Shown here in pieces: positions 7,104-15,885 of a stretch of 31,961 nt of DNA. Source of the stretch: Thermoproteota archaeon. GTDB taxonomy: Archaea > Thermoproteota > Korarchaeia > JAOZGF01 > JAOZFZ01. Both the position numbers and the translations under genes were made by a program. Location: contig JAOZFZ010000013.1 in the NCBI GenBank assembly GCA_027491945.1, positions 1 through 31,961 of the forward strand, read 5' to 3'. A model generated the notes under the pieces. It did no database searches. It saw only the letters and a program-made list of their open reading frames with translations, and was not told where the DNA came from. Each line of letters begins with the position of its first letter. Position 1 is the first letter of the stretch.

Positions 7104-7538
7104 TTAGGGAGGGGGTCTCAGAGAGGAGGTGGGTTTTTTAAACCTTTTCAGGGCATCTGTTATTATCCTTGCATGATCAAACGCTATGTTCTTTGGTGTT
7201 TTTCTGAAGTATTTGAGTGTTTTTGCGTCGCTGTTTGCCTTTGCCTCTCCTTTTGTTTTACTGATGACATAAGCTATAGATATCACGTGCCCCCGGGGAT
7301 CCCTATCTGGCTCTGAGTATACACCAAGAAGCTCGTATTCTGTAGGGGTTAAACCTGTTTCTTCTCTTATTTCCCTTTCCAAGGCCTTTTCAACCATCTC
7401 CCCATATTTTATGAATCCACCTGGGAGGGCCCAGTGGTCTTTAAATGGTTCGTTTTTTCTTTTTATTAAGAGGATGCCCTTTTCTGGATCTATTATTACT
7501 CCGTCCACCGCTATGAGTGGGCTTTTTTTATCTTTCAC
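7104..7538 (-). CDS. Nudix hydrolase
   Basis: This 144-residue hydrolase acts on nucleoside-diphosphate-linked substrates, most likely ADP-ribose. The Nudix box GX5EX7REUXEEXGU is complete: [18 protein letters not shown] continuing REETGL (about residues 41-64). The preceding HWALPGG is also typical of the ADP-ribose pyrophosphatase subgroup. The start is GTG at 7538, which overlaps the rpoL stop (GTGA), so the two are translationally coupled. The next gene (tfs) begins 14 bases after the stop. The substrate is inferred from family resemblance only. Confidence 0.88.
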   Translation of the reverse strand: MKDKKSPLIAVDGVIIDPEKGILLIKRKNEPFKDHWALPGGFIKYGEMVEKALEREIREETGLTPTEYELLGVYSEPDRDPRGHVISIAYVISKTKGEAKANSDAKTLKYFRKTPKNIAFDHARIITDALKRFKKPTSSLRPPP

Positions 7539-7813
7539 TTTGATGCTGCCTCTTTAAAGAGCCGTTGGAATTCATTCAGTTTTTTCTTTATGTTCTCTAT
7601 TTCTTCGGATAAAACCTTCAAGGGGTCTCTTCCCTTTGTTTTTATGGAGAGTTCTGCTTTTTCCTCGAGAGGATGGGGTACGTGGTAACCTATGAACTCT
7701 ATTTCTGGGTTGCTTGAACTTTCCTTTGTTATTAGGTTAAGTAGTGTGTGTGTCTCTTCCTCTACTAGTATTTTGACTGTGTTACCATTTTTTGAGAGTA
7801 GTTTTAGCCTCAA
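7535..7813 (-). CDS. rpoL: DNA-directed RNA polymerase subunit L
   Basis: RpoL is the archaeal Rpb11 equivalent, which forms the alpha-like assembly platform with RpoD. The 92-residue length is normal. The diagnostic central segment is present: [10 protein letters not shown], then [18 protein letters not shown], matching the Rpb11 pattern of a helix followed by gYxvpHPl. A C-terminal helix ([18 protein letters not shown]) follows. The start is TTG at 7813, seven bases after the csl4 stop, preceded by a GGGATGAG SD that overlaps that stop. The csl4-rpoL order is common in archaea. Confidence 0.93.
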   Translation of the reverse strand: MRLKLLSKNGNTVKILVEEETHTLLNLITKESSSNPEIEFIGYHVPHPLEEKAELSIKTKGRDPLKVLSEEIENIKKKLNEFQRLFKEAASK

Positions 7814-7820
7814 GGCTTTC

Positions 7821-8429
7821 TCATCCCTTTTGTAGGATAATTATTCGGCCATAGTCGTCGGCCACCTTCTTTCCTATATATTCCTTTCCACATTTCGGGC
7901 AGTAGAGAATCCTTCCTCTCCTTACTGTTTTTAGCCTTAGTTCTGCGTGGCAGTTTGTGCATGTGGAGTAGACAACTCCGAGGTTTGGGGCTTGGGTACT
8001 CAGGGCGGTCATATAGCTTGTTTTCTTTGTAACCATACATTTGACGATATCGCCGACGGTGAACGTTTCGAAGAGGTTAGTTAGGTATTGTCTTTTTGCG
8101 TTTGCAATGTAGATTTCTCCGGTGTATGGTGTTTTAAATAAGGCCTTTCTAGGCTTTATCTTGTAAAAGAGCTTTACCGTGGCTGATTTTTCTTTAATCT
8201 GAACAATCTGTCCAAGGAGTATGTCACCCACGTTGATGAGGATGGGTTTTTCAACTCGTGGATACACCCATATCTGCCGTTTCTTAACGTCCTTTAAGAC
8301 GTTCCCTATTTTCTCGGCGTATATATAGCCGTCCTCCACGTAAGAGTTTTTTCCAGGCATATAGGCCTCTATGAGGCTTAGCTTTTCACCAGGTATCACA
8401 AATTCGCCAGTTTCAGGGTATTCCCCCAA
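7821..8429 (-). CDS. csl4: Exosome RNA-binding subunit Csl4
   Basis: Csl4 caps the archaeal exosome and recruits RNA and DnaG. The 202 residues divide into an N-terminal barrel domain (PGEKLSLIEAYMPGKNSYVEDG), a central S1 domain (residues about 65-150: INVGDILLGQIVQIKEKSA, then YIANAKRQYLTNLFETFTVG) and a C-terminal zinc ribbon (CTNC, then CPKCGKEY). Gene size and order are normal for the family. The start is TTG at 8429 with SD GGTGA seven bases upstream. It overlaps none of its neighbours and is followed closely by rpoL. Confidence 0.92.
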   Translation of the reverse strand: MGEYPETGEFVIPGEKLSLIEAYMPGKNSYVEDGYIYAEKIGNVLKDVKKRQIWVYPRVEKPILINVGDILLGQIVQIKEKSATVKLFYKIKPRKALFKTPYTGEIYIANAKRQYLTNLFETFTVGDIVKCMVTKKTSYMTALSTQAPNLGVVYSTCTNCHAELRLKTVRRGRILYCPKCGKEYIGKKVADDYGRIIILQKG

Positions 8430-8454
8430 GGTTAGTCACCGTTACTTGCCAAAG

Positions 8455-9069
8455 TTACTCTATCCTATATATCTCAGCGAAGGTATGGTACCTAGCCTTC
8501 TTGTGGAAGGGTAGAGACCAGGGTATCTCGATCCTGACCGGCGTCACGTGGGTCACTCTTCTCCCTAACTCCGCTACCTTGAGAAAGATAAACCTCCAGT
8601 TACCTGCCTTGTGTATTGTGTAGGTGACCTTAGATATTTGGAGGGCCTTTTTTAAAAAAACTATGTCTGCAGACCTAACCTTGGTTCCGAAGGGCGGGTT
8701 CTGCACTACTGTATCACACCTCTCGTGGAAGGTCTCTACGTCAGACTTTACCCACCTAACCTTCGCGCCTATTTCCTTGCTGTTTAACTGCGCGACCCTT
8801 AGCATGTTTTCATCTATGTCCACTCCCACAACCTCGTGGGCGCCTAGGATCCAGGCCCCTATGCTTAGTATGCCCGTGCCGCAGCCTAAGTCTACAACCT
8901 TTTTTCCCCGTATATCCCCTTGCAGCAGGGCTAGGTATAGAAGTTCTGCAGCCACCGAGGGTGGTGTCTGGTACTGCTCAAGCATAACCTTCGGTTTCTC
9001 TATCCATTTAACCCTTTGCAGCATTATTTCAAGCCTTTTTTTCGTTATTTTTTCTTCAAAAGGGTTCAT
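8455..9069 (-). CDS. METTL5-like rRNA adenine N6-methyltransferase
   Basis: This is a class I SAM-dependent methyltransferase of 204 residues. It has EQYQTPPSVAAELL near residue 31, motif I VVDLGCGTGILSIGA, the acidic VGVDID, and the catalytic NPPFGTK. The combination EQYxTpp and NPPFGTK is characteristic of the METTL5 family, which methylates adenine in small-subunit rRNA; archaeal members are widespread. ATG 9069 overlaps the dph2 stop by 14 bases. A general N6-adenine or HemK-like methylase is the main alternative. Confidence 0.85.
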   Translation of the reverse strand: MNPFEEKITKKRLEIMLQRVKWIEKPKVMLEQYQTPPSVAAELLYLALLQGDIRGKKVVDLGCGTGILSIGAWILGAHEVVGVDIDENMLRVAQLNSKEIGAKVRWVKSDVETFHERCDTVVQNPPFGTKVRSADIVFLKKALQISKVTYTIHKAGNWRFIFLKVAELGRRVTHVTPVRIEIPWSLPFHKKARYHTFAEIYRIE

Positions 9070-10006
9070 AGCGATCCCGGAGGCCCAACATGTAGAGAGC
9101 TTCCTTAGACGTTATGGCTGGTAACCCGAGGTTTTCCTGATCCTCTAGTGCAACTCGAGGGCAGGCCGTTATTACCAGTGCTTCTATGCCCTGGAGGTTC
9201 ATAATCTTCTCTCCAGTTATCTCATCCATGGCCACAAGTATGGCTGTGTATCCATGTCTTTGTAGCTTTTCTTTGATGTCCAAAGCTTCCTTTACCCTTT
9301 TCTGTCCCCTTTTAAGGCCTATCACAACCCCAAACACCTTCTTCTCCCTAGCCTTCTCTATGATGGTCAGTCTTTTTCTGAGAAGACGCTCGGCTTTTTC
9401 TGCAACGTCTATTGGACCAGTTTCAGGTCCGATTTGCAAAACCGGTTTTCCGGTTTTGAGAGCAACCCCAACCGGGTGAAAAAGTCCATCTCCAACATAT
9501 AGGTAAACATCTACCTTGCTTTCCACGCTTTCTGCCGGTCTTGCATCACATCCCAGTATCTGCCCAGCCTTCTTGAAGGGCGCTTCTCGCTCTTTTATTA
9601 CTGTGAATCCCCTCTTCTTAAGGTTTTTCTCGACAATTTCCGCTAGCTCAAAGTAGGGTGGCGTGGTAAGTAGGCCTATCTTCTTTTTTTGTTCGAGTAG
9701 CTTCAAGAGGCTTTGCATCTTTTTGTCCCAATTTGGAGATGGGGGTACCCTTGTTTCGATGTAGTGCACTTTCACCTTTGATCTGGTGGTTTGCGTATGG
9801 GAGAAGTGGAAAGCTGCATCTATCGCCTCTCTTATTGCCTCACTTCTAAGATCGCAGGGTCCCCTGCAGGGCTCGCCTAAGACTATTACATTTACACCAG
9901 TTTCCTTCTCTATTTTTAATGCCAGCCTGATGAGAGATGGTTTTAGACCTTCTGGCCCCTCCAGTGCTATTGAGTGATAACCCATTGTCTTTATTGTGTC
10001 CAGCAC
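9056..10006 (-). CDS. dph2: Diphthamide synthase Dph2
   Basis: This radical-SAM-like [4Fe-4S] enzyme transfers the 3-amino-3-carboxypropyl group to His of elongation factor 2, the first diphthamide step. The three cluster cysteines are in place: GEPCRGPCDL, ILGCDA and ITACPRV. EGPEGLKP near the start and the final ALYMLGLRDRYEP are also typical. The start is uncertain. GTG 10006 gives 316 residues, but family-like sequence (IRIDLQADRV) continues upstream with no ATG, GTG or TTG until ATG 10186. That longer reading would overlap the L10e gene by 145 bases and add a Gly/Lys-rich tail that is only the shifted reading of L10e. An ATC start at 10033 or 10027 is possible. Confidence 0.9.
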   Translation of the reverse strand: MLDTIKTMGYHSIALEGPEGLKPSLIRLALKIEKETGVNVIVLGEPCRGPCDLRSEAIREAIDAAFHFSHTQTTRSKVKVHYIETRVPPSPNWDKKMQSLLKLLEQKKKIGLLTTPPYFELAEIVEKNLKKRGFTVIKEREAPFKKAGQILGCDARPAESVESKVDVYLYVGDGLFHPVGVALKTGKPVLQIGPETGPIDVAEKAERLLRKRLTIIEKAREKKVFGVVIGLKRGQKRVKEALDIKEKLQRHGYTAILVAMDEITGEKIMNLQGIEALVITACPRVALEDQENLGLPAITSKEALYMLGLRDRYEPF

Positions 10007-10041
10007 GCGGTCCGCTTGAAGGTCGATGCGGATCTCTTCGT

Positions 10042-10563
10042 CTACGCCGTCCGCTCTCCGTTTAGGGGCTCTACTGTTATTCTGTATTTCTTTGGTAGCT
10101 TGCTTGCCGCCCTTCTTAAGGCCTCCTTGGCCGCCTCTACCTGGTCCTTTTTGACCTTTACCTCCATTACTACTTTTCCCGGCCATACCCTTGCGGCTCT
10201 TCCTATATTTTTACCAAAAGCCCTCCTCATGCCATCCTGCCACCTGTCGGCGTGGGTTGTGTTCAGTATCGGATTCTCTCGAAGTACATGGTGGGGATAC
10301 GCTCTTATGAGGAGGAAGAAATCGTTCTTTCCTACCCTTTTTGTGAGGTAACGGTTAGCAGCCATTCTTGCAGATTCTAGGGCATTATCTCTTATTTGAA
10401 GTTGTTCCATGGAGACGAGTCTAACGGCTACATCATATTCTCCCTTGGGGTTTCCCATTTCCACCTTTACAAGTTTTACTCTTGGTTTTGTTTTCATATA
10501 CTCAAGGCGTGTGTGGGGTGGACCGCTGTAATCTCTGTAGGTTCTTCCTGGTCTTAGAGGCAT
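10042..10563 (-). CDS. rpl10e: Large-subunit ribosomal protein L10e (uL16)
   Basis: This is the archaeal/eukaryotic homologue of bacterial L16, located near the peptidyl transferase centre. The 173 residues match the family: MPLRPGRTYRDYSGPPHTR at the N-terminus, PYHHVLRENP-like YPHHVLRENPIL, TTHADRWQDGMRRAFGK and GRAARVWPG. ATG 10563 is preceded by SD GGGTGATC. A TATA-like TTTTTTAAA at about 10612-10621 predicts a short leader, so the gene probably heads the dph2/METTL5/csl4/rpoL/tfs transcript. Confidence 0.95.
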   Translation of the reverse strand: MPLRPGRTYRDYSGPPHTRLEYMKTKPRVKLVKVEMGNPKGEYDVAVRLVSMEQLQIRDNALESARMAANRYLTKRVGKNDFFLLIRAYPHHVLRENPILNTTHADRWQDGMRRAFGKNIGRAARVWPGKVVMEVKVKKDQVEAAKEALRRAASKLPKKYRITVEPLNGERTA

Positions 10564-10611
10564 GAGATCACCCTTTTAATCAAGGACACTAAGCTATACG
10601 GGGTACAGTCT

Positions 10612-10621
10612 TTTTAAAAAA
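10612..10621 (-). promoter_or_regulatory. TATA box upstream of rpl10e
   Basis: The T/A-rich run reads ATTTTTTAAA on the minus strand, about 50 bases upstream of the L10e ATG. Initiation some 26 bases downstream, near 10590, would leave a leader of about 26 bases that contains the SD GGGTGATC. Confidence 0.5.
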
Positions 10622-10647
10622 TACCCTCCCGGTAAAATGGTAGCTTC

Positions 10648-11385
10648 TCAGATCTGCTTGTACTCATCTATTATCCTGTGTAGAGTTTTTAACCCGCTTT
10701 TTGTCACGGCTGAGGCTGCAAGAACTTCTCCTGCTGGTTCCAGGTTCTCGAGATACTCTAAAATATGCATGTCTAGTTCATCGAGAGTCCTTCTTTCAGT
10801 TAGCTTGTAGCGGATGGTTTCAGGGTTATCTATTTGTCGACATACTTCCCTGAGCTGCCTCTCCTTTATCAGGTCAATCCTCGAAACCACGTTGTAAACA
10901 GGTGTTTTCAGCCTGAATTGACATATTGAGCTTAACCAGAGCTGAGTTATAAGGTCTCTTGGGTCCAGTGAGGCGAGGGCATCTATGAGAAAAAAGGATA
11001 TTTTTTCATCGCCGATCATTTGATTTATAACATCTACACCAATTCTTTTCAGAATAAACAGCTCTAACTGCCCAGGGGTATCAACAATTGTTACATCAGG
11101 TGAATAGTACGTGATGTCGGCGTTTATCTCGTCTACTATACCTGCTATCTCCTCGTAAGCGGCTATGAGTGACGCGTTCGGTCCAAGTTCTTCTCTTGCC
11201 ATGATCTCGTCTATATCGATATATTCTCTCACGTCCACATCAGGTGAATAGGGAACTTTCTTAGCGGCTGGATCTAGGTTTACTGCTATCACGCTCTCTT
11301 CTCCATACGTTAGGTGCTCCTTCAAGGCAGATGTTAGAAGGGTTTTCCCTGATCCAGCGCTGCCTATTATTAATGTTGTTATCAA
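10648..11385 (-). CDS. GPN-loop GTPase
   Basis: This GTPase is of the Gpn/XAB1 family; eukaryotic members assist RNA polymerase assembly, and the archaeal substrate is unknown. Visible motifs are the P-loop GSAGSGKT, NLDPAA, the signature GPN in LGPNASL, DTPGQLELF, and a base-recognition region near VSRIDLI, where the usual NKxD is altered. Length is about 245 residues, normal for archaea. I prefer TTG 11385 over the GTG at 11394, because the SD GGGTGA contains that GTG and lies five bases before the TTG. It is 12 bases downstream of nob1. Confidence 0.9.
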   Translation of the reverse strand: MITTLIIGSAGSGKTLLTSALKEHLTYGEESVIAVNLDPAAKKVPYSPDVDVREYIDIDEIMAREELGPNASLIAAYEEIAGIVDEINADITYYSPDVTIVDTPGQLELFILKRIGVDVINQMIGDEKISFFLIDALASLDPRDLITQLWLSSICQFRLKTPVYNVVSRIDLIKERQLREVCRQIDNPETIRYKLTERRTLDELDMHILEYLENLEPAGEVLAASAVTKSGLKTLHRIIDEYKQI

Positions 11386-11407
11386 AACGCTCACCCATTT
11401 CTTTAGC

Positions 11408-11899
11408 TTACCTGCGGATCCTTTTTAGCTTGGTGCCACAAACCGGGCATTCAACTGCCTTTATCCTTGGTTGGAAGTTTCTTTTGCAGGCTGGACAATG
11501 AAGGATCCAGTTAACGACGTCCTTGATGCCCCGCGTTCTAACAGGTTTCCATTTTATCCCTAGTCTACTGCAGATGTTTTGGAGGGTGTAATCATCTGTA
11601 AGCACGATTGGAGTCTGCCCTGCCAGCTTTACGTCGTAAGCCAACGCAACTAGGCTTATATCAGCCTTCGAGAGTCTTTGAAGATCGCCCGTCCTTCTTG
11701 CAAGGTTGATTACGGCGTTTTTAGCTTGTTTTCTAGGGTCTCTGACGGCAAGCCTTCCGGCCTCAATGAGTGCTCTTACCCTTAGCATGGTCTCCGGTGC
11801 TTTAGCCTCTCTTAGTATCTCACCTGTTGTGTAGGCGTTATCTGCTGCTCTTGCCATATACCCAGCGGTTATGGCTGAGATGTCCACTATAAGCTTCAC
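11408..11899 (-). CDS. nob1: Endoribonuclease Nob1 (PIN plus zinc ribbon)
   Basis: Nob1 cleaves the 3' end of pre-16S rRNA. The PIN domain opens with KLIVDISAI, carrying the first catalytic aspartate, continues through KADISLVALAYDV (a second acidic site) and reaches PIVLTDDYTLQNICSRLGI. The C-terminal zinc ribbon is CPACKRNF with CPVCGTK. GTG 11899 overlaps the NAD kinase stop as GTGA, the coupling signal seen elsewhere in the window. A TTG at 11929 would add ten residues lying inside the upstream gene and seems less likely. Confidence 0.92.
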   Translation of the reverse strand: MKLIVDISAITAGYMARAADNAYTTGEILREAKAPETMLRVRALIEAGRLAVRDPRKQAKNAVINLARRTGDLQRLSKADISLVALAYDVKLAGQTPIVLTDDYTLQNICSRLGIKWKPVRTRGIKDVVNWILHCPACKRNFQPRIKAVECPVCGTKLKRIRR

Positions 11900-12759
11900 A
11901 CGTCCTGTTTGGTTGTTTTTGTTCTCCAAGCCTTAAGCCTCCTATAAAAGAAGTCCTCTTTAAATCTTACAAACTCTACGTAGCGCCCAGCTCTCTTTAC
12001 TCTGGTCTCTTCAGCCGGGTTTAGCGTGTTCAGTATCATACCGTCAGCTGCCACAAAGGCCGGCTTCTTTCCTATATTCTTGATGGTTATTATGGTGTTA
12101 GGAGGCACTACTATGCTCCTTAATGGGACCGACAGGGAGAACGGCCAAGGGTTAAGAAGCGTCACAATTAACGCCTCTACAGCTGGGTGTACAGCCGGCC
12201 CGCCTGCACTTAAATTGTAAGCAAGTGAGCCTGTGGGGGTAGAAACTACGCAGCCATCCATTACCCCCGCTAGAACGTCCCATTCATTAAGCCTCACTAT
12301 AAGCCGTGCGGCTTTCCCTGTCTCCGGCAGCACAGCAGCTTCATTTATTGCCTCGTGGGTCAAGCCTCTCAAGGAGATCTCTATTTTCTCTCGTTTTTCT
12401 ATTAGGTAATCTCCTTCACCTATCCGCTTGAGCGCTTCTGGGAGATATTTTGGAGTTATTTCACTTAGAAAACCGTGTGTGCCGACCCTTACAGGTAAGA
12501 CCCGCTTGAAAAGCTTCCCTATCTGTCTATGCAACCTGAGGAGGGTTCCATCTCCACCAACCACTATGATCAGCGTTGGAGGATTCCTTCTCAGCTCATC
12601 TAGGGTTACTCCTATCTCCCTTCTTTCTATAAGATCAGCCACTTCAATGGATAATAGAACTTGGCTCTTGTGTAAATTTAGGAGATCTACCACTCTCCTT
12701 AGAGCCTCAAGAGCTTCCGGTCGATCTGTTCGTGAGGCTACATATACCCGCTCTAACAT
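11896..12759 (-). CDS. nadK: NAD kinase
   Basis: This enzyme phosphorylates NAD+ to NADP+. Family motifs are GGDGTLLRLHR (about residue 75), GTHGFLSEI, NEAAV and STPTGSLAYNLSAGGPAVHP, the last the most conserved block, followed by a beta-sandwich C-terminus ending AADG. The 287-residue length is normal. ATG 12759 has an AGGACT-type SD. The gene heads the nadK-nob1-GPN cluster and diverges from the aIF5A operon across 135 bases. The AT-rich 12837-12849 region could serve both directions. Confidence 0.93.
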   Translation of the reverse strand: MLERVYVASRTDRPEALEALRRVVDLLNLHKSQVLLSIEVADLIERREIGVTLDELRRNPPTLIIVVGGDGTLLRLHRQIGKLFKRVLPVRVGTHGFLSEITPKYLPEALKRIGEGDYLIEKREKIEISLRGLTHEAINEAAVLPETGKAARLIVRLNEWDVLAGVMDGCVVSTPTGSLAYNLSAGGPAVHPAVEALIVTLLNPWPFSLSVPLRSIVVPPNTIITIKNIGKKPAFVAADGMILNTLNPAEETRVKRAGRYVEFVRFKEDFFYRRLKAWRTKTTKQDV

Positions 12760-12837
12760 GGCTTAGTCCTTCTATCCCATTAGTTAACTTGAGTACACTT
12801 TCTTTTAGGGTTCAGCCCACCTTTAGCCTTGAATATC

Positions 12838-12845
12838 TTTTTAAA
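12838..12845 (+). promoter_or_regulatory. TATA box for the aIF5A operon
   Basis: TTTTTAAA lies about 50 bases before the TTG start of aIF5A. Initiation near 12868 would leave a 27-base leader carrying the strong SD GGAGGT at 12881-12886. Confidence 0.55.
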
Positions 12846-12894
12846 TTACTTCAACCCTGCTTATGGCTAATTCGGTTGATGGAGGTTTTGCTAA

Positions 12895-13293
12895 TTGAGT
12901 GAGACAAGACCAACTGAGGTCGGTAAGCTGAAGAAAGGTCACTTTATTGTTATCGAGGGTGAACCGTGCAAGATATTGTCGATTGAAAAATCCAAACCGG
13001 GCAAACATGGTTCTGCAAAGGCGCGTATAACGGCGATTGGCGTCTTCACAGACAAGAGAAGGAGCATAGTTAGCCCTGTGGATGCAACGGTAGAGAGCCC
13101 CATAATCAGCAAGAGAACTTGTCAAATAATATCTCTGCCTGGAGATTTCGTTCAAGTCATGGATCTGGAGACATATGAGGTTTTTGAAATACCCCTACCG
13201 GAAGATGAAGCCCTAAAATCCCAGCTTGAGGCGGGCAAGGAGGTTGAAATCTGGTCCTCTATGGGATATCAGAAGATCATGCGGGTTAAGTAG
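12895..13293 (+). CDS. eif5A: Translation initiation factor aIF5A
   Basis: aIF5A binds the ribosome to assist peptide bond formation at difficult sequences and carries the hypusine or deoxyhypusine modification. The modified loop SKPGKHGSAK is present, with K37 in GKHG as the expected site. A KOW/SH3-like first half and an OB-fold second half make up 132 residues, the usual archaeal size. The TTG start is fixed by SD GGAGGT eight bases upstream. It is the first gene of a plus-strand run through ksgA. Diphthamide synthase, another translation-factor modification enzyme, is encoded nearby on the other strand. Confidence 0.95.
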   Translation: MSETRPTEVGKLKKGHFIVIEGEPCKILSIEKSKPGKHGSAKARITAIGVFTDKRRSIVSPVDATVESPIISKRTCQIISLPGDFVQVMDLETYEVFEIPLPEDEALKSQLEAGKEVEIWSSMGYQKIMRVK

Positions 13294-13310
13294 ATTAAAA
13301 GCTGATCGGT

Positions 13311-14645
13311 ATGCTCGATGTGCTTGGGCGTCAACTGAACAACGCCATCAAAAAGCTATTAAGGTATCCATCTGTTGACGAGGCGGCGGTATCTGAGGTT
13401 CTCCGTGATATTCAGCGGGCTCTCCTTCAAGCTGATGTTGATGTGGAATTAGTTTTCAATTTATCAAAGAGGGTCAAGGAGAAGGCCTTAAGGGGGGATA
13501 TCCCCCCATCTATTAACAGGCGCTCTTATACGATAGCCACGATATACAGGGAGCTCGTTAACCTACTAGGAGGTAGGAATAAGAAAAGGGAGTTTTACGC
13601 TGAGAAGATAATGCTTGTTGGCATACAAGGTTCCGGAAAAACAACTGCAGCTGCAAAGCTAGCCCATTACTTCAGGTCTAAAGGCTATAAACCGGCTCTC
13701 ATTTGCGCCGATACCTACAGGCCTATGGCATATGAACAACTTAAACAGCTTGTCACCGATATTGGGGTTGAGGTCTATGGTGCCCCCAATACGAGAGATG
13801 CCGTGAAAATAGCTGAAGATGGAGTAAAATATTTCTCAAGCTTAGGCTTTAAACCAATTATAATCGATACGGCCGGTAGACATAGAGATGAGGTAGCCCT
13901 TCTGAATGAGGCTAAAGTGATGGCGGAGCGCGTCAAACCAGACGTAGTCATGCTTGTTGTCGACGCCACGATAGGTCAAGAGGCATCAAGGCAGGCTAAG
14001 GCCTTCAATCAGTTTACGGGCGTCAAGTCCATTTTCATCACGAAACTCGATGGAACAGCAAAGGGAGGTGGTGCTATCTCTGCTGTTGCGGCAACAGGAG
14101 CTTCTATTGACTTCATCGGAATTGGCGAAAGAATTTCTGATATTGAAGCCTTTGATCCTGAGGGCTTTGTCTCAAGGCTCTTGGGAATGGGTGATATAAA
14201 GGGGTTAATTCAAAAAATAGAGGAGTTAGAGGTTAGGCCCGACAAGGACGTGATGGAAAGAATTGTGCGGGGAAAGTTTACCCTCTACGATCTTCTTGAA
14301 CAACTCACAGCAATGTCTAGGCTTGGGCCATTCAAACGGATAGTAGATTTCCTACCAGGATTTAAGTATTCCCTTCCAGAAGAGGCGGAAAAGGAGATGC
14401 AGCAAAACTTAGAGAAGTGGAGGGTGATTATGCAGTCCATGACCCGCGAAGAGCTTGAAAATCCAGAGATAATAGATAGGTCAAGAATTAAGAGGATAGC
14501 CTTCGGCTCCGGCACAACTGTTAAAGACGTCAGAAGTCTATTGAAGCAATATAGACAAACCAAAAAAATGATCAGAATGTTCACAAGAAGAAAGGGCGTT
14601 AAAAGGGGAAAGGTTCCCTTTGACATCCGAAATATAGGTTTTTAA
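13311..14645 (+). CDS. srp54: Signal recognition particle protein SRP54
   Basis: This SRP GTPase binds signal sequences and 7S RNA for co-translational membrane targeting. An N-terminal helical bundle (residues 1-90) is followed by the G domain: GIQGSGKTT, DTYRPMAYEQL, DTAGRH and TKLDGTAKGG. A C-terminal M domain contains the RNA-binding segment RIAFGSGTTVKDVRSLLKQY. At 444 residues it is normal in length. ATG 13311 lies 17 bases after the aIF5A stop, with SD-like GATCGGT. The C-terminus is strongly basic (MIRMFTRRKGVKRGK). Confidence 0.96.
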   Translation: MLDVLGRQLNNAIKKLLRYPSVDEAAVSEVLRDIQRALLQADVDVELVFNLSKRVKEKALRGDIPPSINRRSYTIATIYRELVNLLGGRNKKREFYAEKIMLVGIQGSGKTTAAAKLAHYFRSKGYKPALICADTYRPMAYEQLKQLVTDIGVEVYGAPNTRDAVKIAEDGVKYFSSLGFKPIIIDTAGRHRDEVALLNEAKVMAERVKPDVVMLVVDATIGQEASRQAKAFNQFTGVKSIFITKLDGTAKGGGAISAVAATGASIDFIGIGERISDIEAFDPEGFVSRLLGMGDIKGLIQKIEELEVRPDKDVMERIVRGKFTLYDLLEQLTAMSRLGPFKRIVDFLPGFKYSLPEEAEKEMQQNLEKWRVIMQSMTREELENPEIIDRSRIKRIAFGSGTTVKDVRSLLKQYRQTKKMIRMFTRRKGVKRGKVPFDIRNIGF

Positions 14646-14667
14646 CCTCATCCTCGGAGGAAGACAA

Positions 14668-15885
14668 ATGAAGAGGTTACTCTGCTTTCTAAATTCTCAC
14701 CAAATGTGTAAATACTGCGTTTTGAGATTACTAGGTAATGGAGGTGGGGACCTGGTTGTGCAGCCTTCCAGCGCTGAAGAAGATTGCTACTTCTGTTTAG
14801 GAGCCTATTCCAAGCTTTCGGAGTTTGCCGAGAAGGCAGTCGATAAAATGCAACAACATGAGGGTGAAAGCTTTTCTGTTAACTCTGAGCTTCCTGTTGG
14901 CACCCTTTTTAGAGAGGAAGAGTTCATATCTCGCTTTAATCTGGTTCCAAGAAGAAGCCTCAAAACAGACCTTAATATAAGGCTCAGCGAGGCTATCGCC
15001 CAAATAACAGGGCTGAAGAGAAATCAGGTAAACCCAGATTTACAAGTTTACGTCTCCTTCTCAAAGAGAAAGGTTAAAGTTGTCGCATCACCAATCTTTA
15101 TACGGGGGAGATACCTTAAACTTGCCCGCGGTCTACCGCAGGCTAAATGGCCCTATAAAAAGTCCAAGAGTGGCGTGGAACATGGTGGTCATGTTCTCTT
15201 TGATACCTCAGTTGAAGAGCTGGTGTCAACACCGCTTATTGAGATGACGAAGGCCTCTAGGGCGAAGTTCCATGGGATGGGTCGTGAAGACATAGACGTC
15301 AGGATGCTTGGAACGGGTAGGCCCTTTGTTGTTGAGCTTATAAATCCGAAGTTTAGAAGAATAGATCTATGTGAAGCCGAGAAGAGGATCAATAAATACG
15401 GGAAGGGTATGGTTGAAGTCCATGATCTTTGTTTCTCCTCAAAAAACGAAGTAAGGCTGTTAAAGGCCCTTTCACCAAGAATGTTAAAGACCTACCGCGC
15501 CGTAATAACTGCTGACAGTGGGTTATCCAATGAAGAACTGCTGGGTTTATCTAATTTCTTTTCCAACATTACAATAAGACAGCGGACACCTATCCGCGTG
15601 CTGGGCAGGAGATCGGATCGGGTGAGAATTAAAAAGGTATATAATATAAAGCTTAGAAGGCTTTCTGATAAAGAGGCCGAGCTAGTCGTAACATGTGATG
15701 GAGGCCTTTATGTTAAGGAGCTCATAGATGGTGATGGAGGAAGGACGACGCCAAGCATTTCTGAGGTCTTAGGAAGGCCCGTTGTGTGTAGAGAATTGGA
15801 TGTACTAGAGGTTTTAGAGCCTGCTCTTACCTCAAGTGGTGCGGCCTATGGGAAAGAAAAGTCATGGGATGAGAAGGAAGACTAG
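14668..15885 (+). CDS. pus10: tRNA pseudouridine synthase Pus10
   Basis: Pus10 makes pseudouridine 54 and 55 in archaeal tRNA. An N-terminal zinc-binding region has CKYC (14-17) and CYFC (40-43) and leads to a THUMP-like domain. The catalytic domain contains KFHGMGREDIDVRMLG with TGRPFVVE just after it (about 200-222), the expected site of the catalytic aspartate. The C-terminal YVKELIDGDGGRTTPSISE is also typical. ATG 14668 has a strong SD GGAGGA. The end of the gene overlaps the L21e gene by about 38 bases. The role is known from Pyrococcus and Methanocaldococcus enzymes. Confidence 0.93.
   Translation: MKRLLCFLNSHQMCKYCVLRLLGNGGGDLVVQPSSAEEDCYFCLGAYSKLSEFAEKAVDKMQQHEGESFSVNSELPVGTLFREEEFISRFNLVPRRSLKTDLNIRLSEAIAQITGLKRNQVNPDLQVYVSFSKRKVKVVASPIFIRGRYLKLARGLPQAKWPYKKSKSGVEHGGHVLFDTSVEELVSTPLIEMTKASRAKFHGMGREDIDVRMLGTGRPFVVELINPKFRRIDLCEAEKRINKYGKGMVEVHDLCFSSKNEVRLLKALSPRMLKTYRAVITADSGLSNEELLGLSNFFSNITIRQRTPIRVLGRRSDRVRIKKVYNIKLRRLSDKEAELVVTCDGGLYVKELIDGDGGRTTPSISEVLGRPVVCRELDVLEVLEPALTSSGAAYGKEKSWDEKED

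Noticed and set aside
10007..10186. Gly/Lys-rich N-terminal extension of Dph2 as a true domain
   Set aside because: It is simply the shifted reading of the L10e gene and has no counterpart in the family as I know it.
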